A stretch of 64,000 bases of DNA, taken from Crocinitomicaceae bacterium (GTDB lineage Bacteria > Bacteroidota > Bacteroidia > Flavobacteriales_D > Crocinitomicaceae). The position numbers and the translations under genes are program-made. Shown here piece after piece: positions 25,487 to 36,844 of the stretch. A model generated the notes under the pieces. The model did not search any database. It saw only the letters and a program-made list of their open reading frames with translations, and was not told where the DNA came from. The stretch lies in the NCBI GenBank assembly GCA_030830785.1, contig JAURMI010000003.1, forward strand, positions 186,001 through 250,000, given 5' to 3'. Within the stretch, counting starts at the first letter, position 1, and the number at the start of each line of letters is the position of its first letter.

Positions 25487-28400
25487 TTACTGCGCATCTT
25501 CAACTAATTCTTCATAAGCTTCCTTTGAGCCTACTATCAAATTTTGAAATTGACGAACACCAGTTCCTGCAGGAATGAGATGTCCGACAATTACATTTTC
25601 TTTCAAGCCCATTAAATGGTCTTCTTTTCCTGAAATAGCGGCCTCATTGAGCACTTTAGTTGTCTCTTGGAAGGATGCTGCAGAAATAAATGACTGGGTT
25701 TGAAGCGATGCACGTGTAATTCCTTGTAATAAAGGTGTTGATGTAGCAGGTACTGCTTCACGCGCCTCAACAAGTTTTTTATCTTCTCTTTTGAGTCGAG
25801 AATTTTCATCGCGGAATCGACGCACACTGACCAATTCTCCCGCTCCCAATTCTGTAGAATCACCTCCATCAGTGATGTACATCTGGCCAAAGAGTTTGTC
25901 ATTGGCTTCCATAATATCTGCCTTATGAACACTTTGCCCTTCGAGGAAAATTGTATCACCTGACTCAACTATTTCAGCCTTCAACATCATTTGTCGAACA
26001 ATTACTTCAAAATGCTTATCATTAATTTTTACCCCTTGTAAGCGGTAAACTTCTTGAATTTCATTAACAATATACTCTTGAACCTTAGTTGGACCTTCAA
26101 TGTTTAATATATCATTAGGAGTAATTGCGCCATCTGAAAGAGGCTGTCCAGCACGAACATAATCGTTTTGCTGTACCAAAATATGTTTTGAAAGCGGTAC
26201 GAGATATTTTCTAACCTCTCCAAACTTAGAGGTTATAATTATTTCACGATTTCCACGTTTTATAGTACCATACATAGCAGTACCATCAATTTCAGATACG
26301 ACAGCTGGATTTGATGGATTTCTCGCTTCAAATAATTCCGTTACCCGAGGTAATCCTCCGGTAATATCTCCTGTTTTTCCAGCAGTTCGCGGAATTTTTA
26401 CCAAGATGTCACCTGCAGAAATTTTATCTCCTTCAGAAACAGATATGTGCGCGTTTACAGGAATTGAATACTCGCGCAGAATTTCTTTTGTTTTTGGATC
26501 AATGATATGAATTGCTGGTGATTTTTTCTTGTCACGAGATTCAATAATTACCTTTTCAGTAAATCCAGTTTGTTCATCGACTTCTTCACGATAGGTAACG
26601 TTTTCAATGATATTATCAAACACGACCTTACCAGCCAATTCACCTATTATTAGCGCATTATATGGATCCCATTTACAGATTACATCGCCTTTCTTGATTT
26701 TTGAATTGTTACTAACCATTAAATCTGAACCGTAAGGAACATTTGCTGTCATTACGACAATTCCAGATTTTTCATCGGTTATACGCAATTCTGCAGAACG
26801 TCCAACAACAATTACACGTTTTGTGCCATCAGAATTCTTGCGTTCAATAGTACGCAATTCATCTATTTCTAAAATACCATTTGCTTTGGCTTTCAAATCA
26901 GAAATATCTGCAATATTAGAAGCTGTACCACCCACGTGGAAAGTACGTAACGTAAGCTGCGTTCCCGGCTCGCCAATAGATTGAGCTGCAATAACACCAA
27001 CAGAATCACCAATTTGTGCTAAACGGTGATTTGCAAGATTTCGGCCATAACATTTAGAACAAACACCCCTACGCATTTCACAAGTTAATACAGAACGAAT
27101 TTCAACTTCCTCGATTCCCGATTGCTCGATTAATTTTGCACGATCTTCTGAAATGAGTTCGCCAGCAGAAACTATGATATTGTCTGAATCTGGCATGTAG
27201 ACGTCATGTACCGAAGTGCGACCTAAAATACGGTCATAAAGTGGTTCAACGATTTCATCGTTTTTCTTAAGCGCCGTAGCTACAATTCCACGAAGTGTTC
27301 CACAATCTTCTGAATTAATAACTACATCTTGAGCAACATCGACCAAGCGTCGTGTTAAATATCCAGCATCAGCTGTTTTAAGAGCCGTATCCGCCAAACC
27401 TTTTCGGGCACCATGTGTCGAAATAAAATATTCTAAGATAGAAAGCCCTTCTTTAAAGTTTGAAAGAATCGGATTTTCAATAATTTCTTGGACGGTTGCA
27501 CCAGATTTTTGAGGTTTAGCCATTAATCCACGCATACCAGATAATTGACGAATCTGTTCCTTAGAACCACGAGCTCCAGAATCAAACATCATGTAGATTG
27601 AATTGAATCCTTGTCTATCGCTCTTAAGCTGTTCCATGAGCGTGTGGGTAAGTCTAGAATTGGTGTGCGTCCAAATATCGATTATTTGGTTGTAGCGCTC
27701 ATTATTGGTAATCAGACCCATGTTGTAATTCATCATGACTTCTTTTACCTCATTTTCTGCTTTATTTACCAGTGTCTCTTTTTCTTTTGGTATGATGATA
27801 TCATCGAGATTGAAAGATAGACCTCCTTTAAAGGCCATTTCGTAACCGAGTTTTTTAATGTCATCCAAAAACTGAGCCGTAAGCGAAGTGCCACAAACCT
27901 TTAATACCTCCCCGATAATATCGCGCAAGGCTTTTTTAGTCATCACATCATTAATAAAACCAACTTGGCGCGGCACTTTATTATTGAACATTACGCGACC
28001 ACACGTTGTATCGATCATCATTAAGGTTGGCTGACCATCTTGTCCCAAATCATAAGTTTTAACCTTAATATGAGCGTGAAGATCTAGTTTGCCTTCATTA
28101 TATGCAATAATCACTTCCTCAGGGGAATAAAATACACCACCTTCACCCTTAACTACATCATTTTCTATAGTTCGCTTGCCTTTTGTAATGTAATAAAGAC
28201 CAAGAACCATGTCTTGAGATGGTACGGCAATAGGCGCTCCATTAGCCGGATTTAAAATATTGTGTGAGGCCAACATCAACATTTGTGCTTCTAAAATTGC
28301 AGCATTACCAAGAGGTAAGTGAACTGCCATTTGGTCACCATCAAAGTCGGCGTTGAAGGCTGTTGTTACAAGTGGATGCAGTCGTATAGCTTTACCTTCA

Positions 28401-29785
28401 ATCAATTTTGGTTGGAAAGCCTGGATTCCCAAACGGTGAAGCGTTGGAGCACGGTTTAGTAAAACCGGATGTCCTTTAAGTACATTTTCAAGAATATCCC
28501 AAACCACTGGTTCTTTGCGGTCAACTATTTTCTTAGCACTCTTAACAGTTTTAACAATACCGCGTTCAATCATTTTACGAATAACAAACGGCTTGTATAG
28601 TTCGGCGGCCATGTCTTTAGGTAAGCCACACTCATGACGCTTAAGGTCTGGACCAACAACAATTACTGAACGTGCAGAGTAATCAACCCTTTTACCTAGT
28701 AGATTTTGACGGAAACGACCTTGCTTCCCTTTCAAAGAGTCAGAAAGTGACTTAAGTGCGCGATTGGATTCTGTTTTAACTGCAGAAGATTTTCTTGAAT
28801 TGTCAAATAACGAATCTACCGATTCTTGAAGCATCCTTTTTTCATTGCGCAAGATCACCTCTGGAGCCTTAATTTCAATCAAACGTTTTAAGCGATTATT
28901 ACGAATAATAACCCGACGATATAAGTCATTGAGATCAGAAGTTGCAAAACGACCTCCATCTAATGGAACCAATGGACGAAGCTCTGGCGGAATTACAGGC
29001 ACAACCTTTACTATCATCCATTCTGGGCGATTTTCGATTCGCTGTTGAGAATCGCGCATTGCCTCGATAACTTGCAAGCGTTTTAAAGCCTCATTCTTAC
29101 GTTGAACTGAGGTTTCAGTATTCGCTTGGTTACGAAGGGATTTTGACATATCCTCAAGATTGAGCCCACCTAATAGATCGTAAAGCGCCTCAGCACCCAT
29201 TTTTGCAATAAATTTATTAGGATCAGAATCATCTAAATAATGATTATTGGCCATAAGTTCCATATCTAGGATATCCAAATATTCTTCCTCTGTCAGGAAG
29301 TCCATCTTTTGAATATTTGCCCATTTTTCAGTTTGGCTTACAGCTCCAGGTTGAATGACCACATAACGCTCGTAATAAATAATTTGATCGAGCTTTTTAG
29401 TCGGTAAACCTAATAAATAACCAATTTTATTGGGAAGTGAGCGGAAATACCAAATATGCGCAACAGGGACAACCAAAGATATGTGACCCATACGCTCTCT
29501 ACGCACTTTTTTCTCTGTCACTTCAACACCGCAACGATCACAAACAATTCCTTTGTAGCGAATTCGTTTATACTTTCCGCAGTGACATTCGTAATCTTTT
29601 ACAGGACCAAAAATACGCTCACAGAATAATCCATCGCGCTCCGGTTTATAGGTGCGGTAATTGATGGTCTCCGGTTTCAAAACTTCACCACTTGAATTTT
29701 CTAGAATGACTTCTGGTGAAGCCAATGAGATGGTGATTTTATTGAAACTACTTTGCTTTTTTGGGGTTTCTTTTTTGAAAGCCAT
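25487..29785 (-). CDS. rpoC: DNA-directed RNA polymerase subunit beta'
   Basis: This protein has 1432 residues from ATG 29785 ([11 protein letters not shown]). A longer frame from 29842 would overlap the end of rpoB and lacks family support. Visible features: the zinc-binding cysteines [20 protein letters not shown]; the catalytic NADFDGD loop at residues 478-484 that binds the active-site magnesium; the trigger/bridge region [19 protein letters not shown]; and the second cysteine set CGTLRG ... [17 protein letters not shown]. It is the last gene of the rplKAJL-rpoBC operon and ends at the bidirectional terminator. Confidence 0.98.
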   Translation of the reverse strand: MAFKKETPKKQSSFNKITISLASPEVILENSSGEVLKPETINYRTYKPERDGLFCERIFGPVKDYECHCGKYKRIRYKGIVCDRCGVEVTEKKVRRERMGHISLVVPVAHIWYFRSLPNKIGYLLGLPTKKLDQIIYYERYVVIQPGAVSQTEKWANIQKMDFLTEEEYLDILDMELMANNHYLDDSDPNKFIAKMGAEALYDLLGGLNLEDMSKSLRNQANTETSVQRKNEALKRLQVIEAMRDSQQRIENRPEWMIVKVVPVIPPELRPLVPLDGGRFATSDLNDLYRRVIIRNNRLKRLIEIKAPEVILRNEKRMLQESVDSLFDNSRKSSAVKTESNRALKSLSDSLKGKQGRFRQNLLGKRVDYSARSVIVVGPDLKRHECGLPKDMAAELYKPFVIRKMIERGIVKTVKSAKKIVDRKEPVVWDILENVLKGHPVLLNRAPTLHRLGIQAFQPKLIEGKAIRLHPLVTTAFNADFDGDQMAVHLPLGNAAILEAQMLMLASHNILNPANGAPIAVPSQDMVLGLYYITKGKRTIENDVVKGEGGVFYSPEEVIIAYNEGKLDLHAHIKVKTYDLGQDGQPTLMMIDTTCGRVMFNNKVPRQVGFINDVMTKKALRDIIGEVLKVCGTSLTAQFLDDIKKLGYEMAFKGGLSFNLDDIIIPKEKETLVNKAENEVKEVMMNYNMGLITNNERYNQIIDIWTHTNSRLTHTLMEQLKSDRQGFNSIYMMFDSGARGSKEQIRQLSGMRGLMAKPQKSGATVQEIIENPILSNFKEGLSILEYFISTHGARKGLADTALKTADAGYLTRRLVDVAQDVVINSEDCGTLRGIVATALKKNDEIVEPLYDRILGRTSVHDVYMPDSDNIIVSAGELISEDRAKLIEQSGIEEVEIRSVLTCEMRRGVCSKCYGRNLANHRLAQIGDSVGVIAAQSIGEPGTQLTLRTFHVGGTASNIADISDLKAKANGILEIDELRTIERKNSDGTKRVIVVGRSAELRITDEKSGIVVMTANVPYGSDLMVSNNSKIKKGDVICKWDPYNALIIGELAGKVVFDNIIENVTYREEVDEQTGFTEKVIIESRDKKKSPAIHIIDPKTKEILREYSIPVNAHISVSEGDKISAGDILVKIPRTAGKTGDITGGLPRVTELFEARNPSNPAVVSEIDGTAMYGTIKRGNREIIITSKFGEVRKYLVPLSKHILVQQNDYVRAGQPLSDGAITPNDILNIEGPTKVQEYIVNEIQEVYRLQGVKINDKHFEVIVRQMMLKAEIVESGDTIFLEGQSVHKADIMEANDKLFGQMYITDGGDSTELGAGELVSVRRFRDENSRLKREDKKLVEAREAVPATSTPLLQGITRASLQTQSFISAASFQETTKVLNEAAISGKEDHLMGLKENVIVGHLIPAGTGVRQFQNLIVGSKEAYEELVEDAQ

Positions 29786-29817
29786 TTTATCTCGACTATT
29801 TACGTTAGTATTTTGAA

Positions 29818-32800
29818 TTAATCCATTAAAACATTCAGACACAAGCCTCGCAATTCATGTAGCAAGACATTGAAAGACTCGGGAATTCCCGGTTCTGGAA
29901 TATTATCACCTTTAACTATAGATTCATATGCCTTGGCACGACCCATAACATCATCAGATTTTACAGTCAGAATCTCTTGTAAGATATTTGATGCGCCAAA
30001 TGCTTCAAGCGCCCAAACTTCCATTTCTCCAAAACGCTGACCTCCAAACTGCGCCTTACCACCTAGCGGTTGCTGTGTAATAAGAGAATAAGGGCCAATT
30101 GAACGGGCATGCATTTTGTCATCAACCATGTGAGAAAGTTTCAACATGTAGATAATACCGACCGTTGCAGGTTGGTGGAAACGTTCTCCGGTGCCACCAT
30201 CATATAGGTATGTTTTACCTGAACGTGGTACTCCTGCCTTGTCGGTCCATTCATTGATTTGTTCATTAGTGGCACCATCGAAAATTGGTGTTGCAAAATT
30301 TACACCAAGTTTTTCGCCAGCCCAAGCAAGAACAGTTTCATAAATCTGACCTAAGTTCATTCGAGAAGGTACCCCAAGCGGATTTAAAACGATATCTACT
30401 GGAGTTCCATCCTCTAGGAATGGCATATCTTCCTGACGTACAATATTTGCAACAATTCCTTTGTTTCCGTGTCGTCCAGCCATTTTATCACCTACCTTCA
30501 GCTTACGTTTTTTGGCAACATAAACCTTGGCAAGTTTCACGATACCTGCTGGTAATTCATCACCAACAGAAATATGGAATTTTTTGCGTTTGTAGATGCC
30601 CAATAAATCGTTGGCTTTGATATTGAAATTGTGAATTACACGAGAAATTAACTGATTTGTTTCAGCATCTGAAGTCCAATTTAGCGGGTTTACAATTGAA
30701 TAATCCAAAGCGCTTAAGGCTTTACTACTAAATTTTGTTCCCTTCTTGATTAATTCTTCTTTAAAGTTATTGAAAACACCAGCAGATTTTTGATCACCTA
30801 GAATAACAAGAAGTTTTTCTACAAGTTTGTCATTTAGAGCTGAGAAATCACGCGAATAATCTGCATCTAATGCCTCAAGTAGCGGTTTGTCTTGAGACTT
30901 AGATTTACGATCTTTAACCGCCCGTGAGAAAAGTTTCTTTTCAATAACTACACCACGTAACGAAGGGCCTGCTTTCAATGAAGCATCTTTAACATCACCT
31001 GCTTTGTCACCGAAAATGGCACGAAGTAATTTCTCTTCTGGAGAAGGATCTGTCTCACCCTTAGGTGTTATTTTACCAATAAGAATATCTCCCTCTTTAA
31101 TTTCGGCACCAATTCTAATCAACCCATTTTCATCTAGATCTTTTGTAGCTTCTTCTGAAACATTTGGAATATCTGAAGTGAGTTCTTCCATTCCTCGCTT
31201 GGTATCTCGGACTTCCAAAGAATACTCATCTATGTGAATAGAGGTAAAAATATCGTCGCGAACTACTTTTTCAGAGATGACAATGGCATCCTCAAAATTG
31301 TAACCCTTCCAAGGCATGAAAGCCACTTTCAAATTTTGACCCAATGCCAATTCTCCTGATTGAGTGGCATAACCTTCACAAAGTACTTGTCCTTTAACAA
31401 CCCGATCACCTTTTTGAACAATCGGCTTCAAATTAATACATGTGCTTTGGTTGGTTTTCATGAATTTAGTCAATGAATAACGAATAACCTCGCTATCAAA
31501 ACTTACCAATTTATCTGAGTCGTTCCAATCATAGCGTATAACAATCTCGTTAGCATCCACATATTCAACCGTTCCGTTACCTTCTGCATTGATTAAAACA
31601 CGAGAATCGCGGGCAACAAGTTGTTCAATACCAGTACCTACAATTGGTGCATTGGGACGCAAAAGTGGAACTGCCTGACGCTGCATGTTAGAACCCATGA
31701 GTGCACGGTTGGCATCATCGTGCTCCAAAAATGGAATTGACGAGGCCGCAATAGAGGCAATTTGATTTGCGCCCACATCCATAAGACTAAGGTCTTCTGG
31801 AACAACAACTGGGAAGTCTCCTTCGTAACGCGCTTTAACAAGTTCCGAAAGGAAATTTCCTTTTTCGTCAATTTTAGCATTTGCCTGGGCAATAGTTTTG
31901 GTATCTTCTTCTTCTGCAGCCAAGTATATTGGGCTTTCTTCGAATACCACACGACCTTTTTCAACACGACGGTAAGGTGTTTCAATAAAACCTAGTTTAT
32001 TTACTTTGGCAAAAACACAAAGTGAAGAAATTAGCCCGATGTTTGGACCTTCCGGAGTTTCAATTGTACACAAACGACCATAATGTGTGTAGTGGACGTC
32101 ACGCACCTCGAAACCTGCTCGCTCGCGCGATAAACCACCTGGCCCTAGAGCTGAAAGTCGACGTTTGTGCGTCACCTCCGATAAAGGGTTGGTTTGGTCC
32201 ATGAACTGAGAAAGCTGGTTGGTACCAAAGAAAGAATTGATTACCGAAGAAAGTGTTTTAGCATTGATCAAATCAATAGGAGTGAAAACCTCATTATCGC
32301 GGACATTCATTCGTTCACGAATCGTTCTTGCCATTCGTGCCAATCCAACACCGAATTGAGAATAAAGCTGCTCACCAACGGTACGTACACGACGATTCGA
32401 AAGGTGATCAATATCATCGATGTCCGCCTTCGAGTTGATGAGTTCGATCAAATATTTGATAATTGATATAATATCATTTTTGGTCAATACACGAGACTCT
32501 TCTGTTGTATCGAGATTTAATTTTTTGTTCAATCTGTAACGTCCAACTTCACCAAGATCATAACGCGTATCAGAGAAGAACAATTTTTCAAATACTCCTT
32601 TGGCTGTTTCATAATCTGGCGGATCGGCATTTCTCAATTGACGATAAATATGCTCGACTGCTTCTTTCTCAGAATTTGAAGTGTCTTTTTGTAGCGTGTT
32701 ATAGATGATTGTGTAATCTGTTGAATTACCGTCTTCTTTATGTAAAATCAAAGATTTTGCACCTGCATCCAAAATAGCTTCCAGGTGTTCTTCACCAATA

Positions 32801-33627
32801 AGAAGCTCGCGATCGAGAATGACCTCATTTCGTTCTATTGAAACTACTTCTCCAGTATCTTCATCAACGAAATCTTCAATCCATGTTTTCAAAACTCTTG
32901 CAGCCAAACGTCTACCTACGAGTTTCTTTAAATTTGCTTTAGTCACCTTTACTTCATCGGCCAAACCAAAAATATCTAAGATATCGCGGTCTGTTTCATA
33001 ACCAATGGCACGGAAAAGAGTGGTTACAGGTAATTTCTTTTTTCGGTCAATGTATGCATACATGATATTGTTGATATCAGTAGCAAATTCAATCCACGAC
33101 CCTTTAAAAGGTATAATACGAGCCGAATATAACTTAGTGCCATTTGCATGTCGAGATTGACCAAAAAACACTCCTGGTGATCGATGCAATTGTGATACGA
33201 TGACGCGTTCAGCACCATTGACCACAAAGGATCCCTTAGGAGTCATATAAGGAATTGTACCCAAATAAACGTCCTGAACAATCGTTTCAAAATCTTCATG
33301 TTCTGGATCGGTACAATATAATTTCAATTTTGCTTTTAGCGGCACACTGTATGTGAGACCGCGTTCGATACACTCCTCAATAGTATATCGCGGTGGATCA
33401 ATGAAGTAATCCAAAAATTCTAATACAAATTGGTTGCGTGTATCCGTAATGGGAAAATTTTCAGCAAACACTTTGAACAGTCCTTCACTCTCTCTATTTT
33501 CCGGAGTTGTTTCCAACTGGAAAAATTCTTGAAATGACTTTAATTGAATTTCCAGAAAATCTGGGTATTCAAATTGATTTTTGCTTGAAGCAAAATTAAT
33601 TCTGGTTGAATTAGATGTTGTTGCCAA
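29818..33627 (-). CDS. rpoB: DNA-directed RNA polymerase subunit beta
   Basis: This 1269-residue protein is the Bacteroidota length for RpoB. Motifs include the rifampicin region [46 protein letters not shown], the nearby [11 protein letters not shown], and the C-terminal HGNKGIVA and [21 protein letters not shown]. It forms the catalytic core with RpoC, which starts 32 bases after its stop. A hairpin in the 105-bp gap after rplL may reduce readthrough into rpoB. The residues normally mutated in rifampicin resistance look wild type. Confidence 0.98.
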   Translation of the reverse strand: MATTSNSTRINFASSKNQFEYPDFLEIQLKSFQEFFQLETTPENRESEGLFKVFAENFPITDTRNQFVLEFLDYFIDPPRYTIEECIERGLTYSVPLKAKLKLYCTDPEHEDFETIVQDVYLGTIPYMTPKGSFVVNGAERVIVSQLHRSPGVFFGQSRHANGTKLYSARIIPFKGSWIEFATDINNIMYAYIDRKKKLPVTTLFRAIGYETDRDILDIFGLADEVKVTKANLKKLVGRRLAARVLKTWIEDFVDEDTGEVVSIERNEVILDRELLIGEEHLEAILDAGAKSLILHKEDGNSTDYTIIYNTLQKDTSNSEKEAVEHIYRQLRNADPPDYETAKGVFEKLFFSDTRYDLGEVGRYRLNKKLNLDTTEESRVLTKNDIISIIKYLIELINSKADIDDIDHLSNRRVRTVGEQLYSQFGVGLARMARTIRERMNVRDNEVFTPIDLINAKTLSSVINSFFGTNQLSQFMDQTNPLSEVTHKRRLSALGPGGLSRERAGFEVRDVHYTHYGRLCTIETPEGPNIGLISSLCVFAKVNKLGFIETPYRRVEKGRVVFEESPIYLAAEEEDTKTIAQANAKIDEKGNFLSELVKARYEGDFPVVVPEDLSLMDVGANQIASIAASSIPFLEHDDANRALMGSNMQRQAVPLLRPNAPIVGTGIEQLVARDSRVLINAEGNGTVEYVDANEIVIRYDWNDSDKLVSFDSEVIRYSLTKFMKTNQSTCINLKPIVQKGDRVVKGQVLCEGYATQSGELALGQNLKVAFMPWKGYNFEDAIVISEKVVRDDIFTSIHIDEYSLEVRDTKRGMEELTSDIPNVSEEATKDLDENGLIRIGAEIKEGDILIGKITPKGETDPSPEEKLLRAIFGDKAGDVKDASLKAGPSLRGVVIEKKLFSRAVKDRKSKSQDKPLLEALDADYSRDFSALNDKLVEKLLVILGDQKSAGVFNNFKEELIKKGTKFSSKALSALDYSIVNPLNWTSDAETNQLISRVIHNFNIKANDLLGIYKRKKFHISVGDELPAGIVKLAKVYVAKKRKLKVGDKMAGRHGNKGIVANIVRQEDMPFLEDGTPVDIVLNPLGVPSRMNLGQIYETVLAWAGEKLGVNFATPIFDGATNEQINEWTDKAGVPRSGKTYLYDGGTGERFHQPATVGIIYMLKLSHMVDDKMHARSIGPYSLITQQPLGGKAQFGGQRFGEMEVWALEAFGASNILQEILTVKSDDVMGRAKAYESIVKGDNIPEPGIPESFNVLLHELRGLCLNVLMD

Positions 33628-33685
33628 GGCTTGGTTTTTTTAAAGTTTTGTATTGTGTTGAAATCGACGTATAAAAAACAGGACA

Positions 33686-33710
33686 AGGCACCCGCCTTTC
33701 GGCGGTGCCT
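33686..33710 (-). terminator. Hairpin/attenuator between rplL and rpoB
   Basis: AGGCACCGCC and GGCGGGTGCCT (one bulged G) form a GC-rich stem with a GAAA tetraloop. A T-run follows about 8 bases after the stem rather than directly, so it is a weak terminator or a processing site. In E. coli the same gap holds an attenuator and an RNase III site. Confidence 0.6.
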
Positions 33711-33732
33711 TTCCTGAATATTCTGAATCGAA

Positions 33733-34113
33733 TTACTTAATTTCTACTTCAGCTCCAGCCTCTTCAAGAGACTTTTTGAGACCTTCAGCTTCATCTTTTG
33801 ATACGCCTTCTTTCAATGTTGAAGGTGCCGCATCAACTAAGTCTTTAGATTCTTTCAAACCGTTTCCAGTCAATTCTTTTACAAGTTTAACAACAGCAAG
33901 TTTATTTGCTCCACCAGCTTTGAGAATTACATCGAATTCCGATTTCTCAGCTGCGGCTTCGCCACCACCTGAAGCTGCACCACCAGCTACCATTACTGGA
34001 GCAGCAGCAGCAGGCTCAATGCCATACTCATCTTTCATAATTGTTGCCAACTCGCTTACTTCCTTAACTGTAAGGTTAACCAACGTTTCTGCAATTTGCT
34101 TTAAATCAGCCAT
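33733..34113 (-). CDS. rplL: 50S ribosomal protein L7/L12
   Basis: This 126-residue protein forms the ribosomal stalk that recruits translation factors. The N-terminal dimerisation helices ([31 protein letters not shown]) are followed by an Ala/Gly-rich hinge (about 35-55). The C-terminal domain [28 protein letters not shown] ... [16 protein letters not shown] completes it. It lies 36 bases after rplJ and directly before the rpoB attenuator hairpin. Confidence 0.98.
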   Translation of the reverse strand: MADLKQIAETLVNLTVKEVSELATIMKDEYGIEPAAAAPVMVAGGAASGGGEAAAEKSEFDVILKAGGANKLAVVKLVKELTGNGLKESKDLVDAAPSTLKEGVSKDEAEGLKKSLEEAGAEVEIK

Positions 34114-34149
34114 TTTATTTAAATTTAAAAAGGTTTAATAATTAATTAA

Positions 34150-34671
34150 TTATGCTCTTTCTTCGAGCGTTTTTAGGATGCCAGCTAATTTACCACCAGC
34201 ACCATTTAGACCAGACAATACATTTTTAGCTGGGCTTTGCAACAAGGCAATAAGTTCACCAAGTAATTCTTCTTTACTTTTAAGTGATTCTAATGCACTA
34301 AGTTGATCGTCTCCGATAAAAATTGCTTCATCAATGTATGCGCCTTTTAAAATTGGTTTTTCAGACTTCTTACGAAAATCTTTAATCAATTTTGCCGGTG
34401 CATTCGCTGTATCAGAAATCATCACAGATGTAGCGCCTTTGAGTACGTCGCGAAGAGCGCCGTAGTCTTTGCCTTCTACTTGATCCATGGCTTTTTCTAA
34501 CAAAGCATTTTTTACCACGCGTAGAGAAATGTTAGATTGAAAACACTTTCTTCTAAGCGCATTGACTGCCTCAACGGTCAATTCTGCAGTGTCTGTTAAA
34601 TACACAACGTTAGAAGCAGATAATTGGGCTGCTAAATCGCTGACGTATTGTGCTTTTTCTTCTCTTGTCAT
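34150..34671 (-). CDS. rplJ: 50S ribosomal protein L10
   Basis: This 173-residue L10 anchors L7/L12 dimers to the 50S subunit. The start MTREEKAQYVSDLAAQLSASNVVYLTDTAELTVEAVNALRRKC and the segment LRVVKNALLEKAMDQ are typical. Only 12 bases separate it from rplA, leaving no room for the long L10 autoregulatory leader found in this position in E. coli. Confidence 0.97.
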   Translation of the reverse strand: MTREEKAQYVSDLAAQLSASNVVYLTDTAELTVEAVNALRRKCFQSNISLRVVKNALLEKAMDQVEGKDYGALRDVLKGATSVMISDTANAPAKLIKDFRKKSEKPILKGAYIDEAIFIGDDQLSALESLKSKEELLGELIALLQSPAKNVLSGLNGAGGKLAGILKTLEERA

Positions 34672-34683
34672 GTGTTTTAAGTT

Positions 34684-35379
34684 TTAAGCAGTAACAGACT
34701 TCGCGTCAATTTGTATTCCAGGACTCATTGTCGAGCTTAGATAAATACTTTTAATGTAAGTACCTTTCGCAGCAGAAGGCTTTAGTTTCATCAAGGTTGA
34801 AATCAATTCTGAAGCATTTTCACGAATTTTTAAACCATCAAAACTTACCTTTCCAATTCCCGCATGGATAATGCCATATTTATCGACTTTGAAATCGATT
34901 TTACCGGCTTTAACCTCTTCAACTGCTTTTCCAATATCCATTGTTACAGTTCCGGTTTTCGGATTAGGCATCAAGCCACGCGGACCGAGAACACGTCCCA
35001 GTGCACCTACTTTACCCATTACCGAAGGCATGGTAATAATGACGTCAATATCAGTCCAGCCACCTTTGATTTTGGCGATATAATCGTCAAGACCAACGTG
35101 GTCAGCACCAGCGTCTTGTGCTTCTTTCTCTTTATCAGGAGTACAAAGCACAAGAACTTTAACGTCTTTACCCGTACCATGTGGTAAAGCAACGGTTCCA
35201 CGTACCATTTGATTCGCTTTTCGAGGGTCAACACCCAAACGAACACAGATATCTACAGAGGCATCGAATTTAGTGGTGGAAATTCCCTTCACCAAATCAC
35301 ATGCTTCTGATAGAGTGAAAGCCTTTGACAAATCATATTTTGCCAAGACTTCTTTTCTTTTTTTAGAAACTCTTTTCAT
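34684..35379 (-). CDS. rplA: 50S ribosomal protein L1
   Basis: This 231-residue L1 belongs to the mobile L1 stalk and is a known translational repressor of its own operon in other bacteria. Signatures: [35 protein letters not shown] and the L1 motif [25 protein letters not shown]. It follows rplK by 9 bases. A possible regulatory target is the hairpin upstream of rplK. Confidence 0.98.
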   Translation of the reverse strand: MKRVSKKRKEVLAKYDLSKAFTLSEACDLVKGISTTKFDASVDICVRLGVDPRKANQMVRGTVALPHGTGKDVKVLVLCTPDKEKEAQDAGADHVGLDDYIAKIKGGWTDIDVIITMPSVMGKVGALGRVLGPRGLMPNPKTGTVTMDIGKAVEEVKAGKIDFKVDKYGIIHAGIGKVSFDGLKIRENASELISTLMKLKPSAAKGTYIKSIYLSSTMSPGIQIDAKSVTA

Positions 35380-35388
35380 AGTTAATGA

Positions 35389-35835
35389 TTATTTGGATTT
35401 AGGAGCTTCGCCACCTTTCACGGTGACCCCCATACTTCTTGCTGTTCCTGCAACCATGCGCATAGCGGAATCCACAGTGAAACAATTCAAATCAGGTAGT
35501 TTGTCTTCGGCAATTGCACGAACTTGATCCCACGATACGGAACCAACTTTAGTTCGATTGGGCTCAGACGAACCTTTCTTTATTTTTGAATGTTCAATGA
35601 TTTGTACCGCTGCTGGCGGGGTTTTAAGAACGAAATCAAAAGATTTATCACCATAAACGGTGATTACAACCGGAACCACTTTACCCATTTTGTCTTGCGT
35701 ACGAGCGTTAAACTGCTTGCAAAACTCCATGATGTTCACACCTTTTGCACCGAGAGCCGGTCCAATTGGTGGAGCAGGGTTGGCTGTACCTCCTTTGATC
35801 TGTAACTTGATCAATGCTGCTACTTCTTTAGCCAT
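35389..35835 (-). CDS. rplK: 50S ribosomal protein L11
   Basis: This 148-residue L11 binds the GTPase-associated centre of 23S rRNA. The Pro-rich start [35 protein letters not shown] and the C-terminal [16 protein letters not shown] are diagnostic. ATG 35835 is the only good start. An 83-bp gap with a possible regulatory stem separates it from nusG. Confidence 0.98.
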   Translation of the reverse strand: MAKEVAALIKLQIKGGTANPAPPIGPALGAKGVNIMEFCKQFNARTQDKMGKVVPVVITVYGDKSFDFVLKTPPAAVQIIEHSKIKKGSSEPNRTKVGSVSWDQVRAIAEDKLPDLNCFTVDSAMRMVAGTARSMGVTVKGGEAPKSK

Positions 35836-35860
35836 TTATATACAAATTATGTAGTACAAC

Positions 35861-35899
35861 GTGGACATCTTGACGGGAAGCTTTAGTCATCAGGCCCAC
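35861..35899 (-). promoter_or_regulatory. Structured rplK leader, possible L1 autoregulatory site
   Basis: On the minus strand GTGGGC (35899-35894) can pair with GTCCAC (35866-35861, one G.T pair), enclosing a loop that contains CCTGATGACTAAAG and CTTCCCGTC. L1 controls rplKA translation through a leader structure in other bacteria. The assignment rests on position and pairing only. Confidence 0.4.
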
Positions 35900-35918
35900 T
35901 CCTACGGTTAATACAACT

Positions 35919-36470
35919 TTAAGACTCTTTCTCTACTTGTAAATAGTTGAGTTCGAGTAAGTTTTTACGGCCAAAAATTTTGACCATTACTTTTAATTTT
36001 TTCTTCTCTTCGTTAATCTCATCGACAACACCGCTAAAGTTATTGAACGGCCCGTCTATTACTTTCACCGATTCACCAACAACAAAAGGAATTTTTAATT
36101 CTTCTTCTGTTATGGCCAGTTCATCAACTTTACCAAGAATACGATTGACTTCTGCCATTCGCATCGGAACTGGATCTCCACCTTTTTCAGTACCTAAAAA
36201 CCCAATAACATTTGGAATACTCTTAATAATGTGAGTCACCTCACCAACAAGCGCAGCCTCAATTAGAACATAGCCCGGTAAAAATGCTTTTTCTTTATTG
36301 ACTTTTTTCCCGTTTTGAATTTTAAAAACTTTTTCTGTAGGGATTAAAACTTGATTTACGTAATTGGTTAACTTCATACGTGAAATCTCAATTTCAAGGT
36401 ATTCCTTTACCTTTTTTTCTTTTCCGCTTATAGCGCGGACAACATACCATTTCATTGCTATTTCTGCCAT
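35919..36470 (-). CDS. nusG: Transcription termination/antitermination factor NusG
   Basis: This protein has 183 residues from ATG 36470 (MAEIAMKWYVVRAISGKE). The longer frame from 36566 overlaps secE deeply and is rejected. The NGN domain (WYVVRAISGKEKKVKEYLE ... FLPGYVLIEAAL ... IPNVIGFLG) is followed by a C-terminal KOW domain (VGESVKVIDGPFNNFSGVVDEINEEKKKLKVMVKIFGR). It couples RNA polymerase to ribosomes or Rho. It starts 10 bases after secE. Confidence 0.96.
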   Translation of the reverse strand: MAEIAMKWYVVRAISGKEKKVKEYLEIEISRMKLTNYVNQVLIPTEKVFKIQNGKKVNKEKAFLPGYVLIEAALVGEVTHIIKSIPNVIGFLGTEKGGDPVPMRMAEVNRILGKVDELAITEEELKIPFVVGESVKVIDGPFNNFSGVVDEINEEKKKLKVMVKIFGRKNLLELNYLQVEKES

Positions 36471-36480
36471 TGTCTTGGTA

Positions 36481-36702
36481 TTAGAATGATCCATAAATGA
36501 AACCGAGAACACCTTTCCAAAAGGAATTTTCTTCTCCAGTAATACCGAAGGTAAAATCCATTGCAAAAATGACTAGCGATATAAGTACTGAAGCTACAAC
36601 TACAAGAATGGTATTGTTTTGCAACTCTTTCCATGTCGGCCAAGTTACTTGATGAACCATCTCGTTGTAGATGTCTATGATGTATGATCTTATTTTTAAC
36701 AC
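36481..36702 (-). CDS. secE: Preprotein translocase subunit SecE
   Basis: This 73-residue protein has a short N-terminal amphipathic region with VHQVTWPTWKELQNNT, the SecE signature, and one membrane helix (ILVVVASVLISLVIFAMDFTF). It is the short, single-helix SecE found in most bacteria. It forms the SecYEG channel with products encoded elsewhere. It lies between tRNA-Trp and nusG, as in the widely conserved order. Confidence 0.95.
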   Translation of the reverse strand: MLKIRSYIIDIYNEMVHQVTWPTWKELQNNTILVVVASVLISLVIFAMDFTFGITGEENSFWKGVLGFIYGSF

Positions 36703-36722
36703 GTACTGTTATTTTAATTATG

Positions 36723-36795
36723 CACGGGCGGTAGGATTCGAACCCACGACCAATGGTTTTGGAGACCACTACTCTACCAGCTGAGCTACACCCGT
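36723..36795 (-). tRNA. tRNA-Trp (anticodon CCA)
   Basis: A 73-nt cloverleaf has acceptor arms ACGGGTG and CGCCCGT, D-arm GCTCAGCTGGTAGAGT, anticodon loop CTCCAAA in the stem TGGT/ACCA, T-arm with GGTTCGAATCC, and discriminator G. CCA is not encoded. It sits between tuf and secE. Confidence 0.95.
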
Positions 36796-36797
36796 TT

Positions 36798-36823
36798 AAA
36801 AAGGGGAGCTATAAACTCCCCTT
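36798..36823 (-). terminator. Terminator-like hairpin between tuf and tRNA-Trp
   Basis: AAGGGGAG and CTCCCCTT form a perfect 8-bp stem with a 7-base loop. In the minus direction it is followed by TTTTT. It would end part of the tuf transcripts before tRNA-Trp, secE and nusG, or mark an RNA processing point. Confidence 0.65.
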
Positions 36824-36844
36824 ATAAGAAACTTATGTAGAAAC

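Noticed and set aside
29786..29842. Upstream extension of rpoC (19 extra residues)
   Set aside because: It overlaps rpoB and the family N-terminus begins at MAFKKE; the extra residues have no support.
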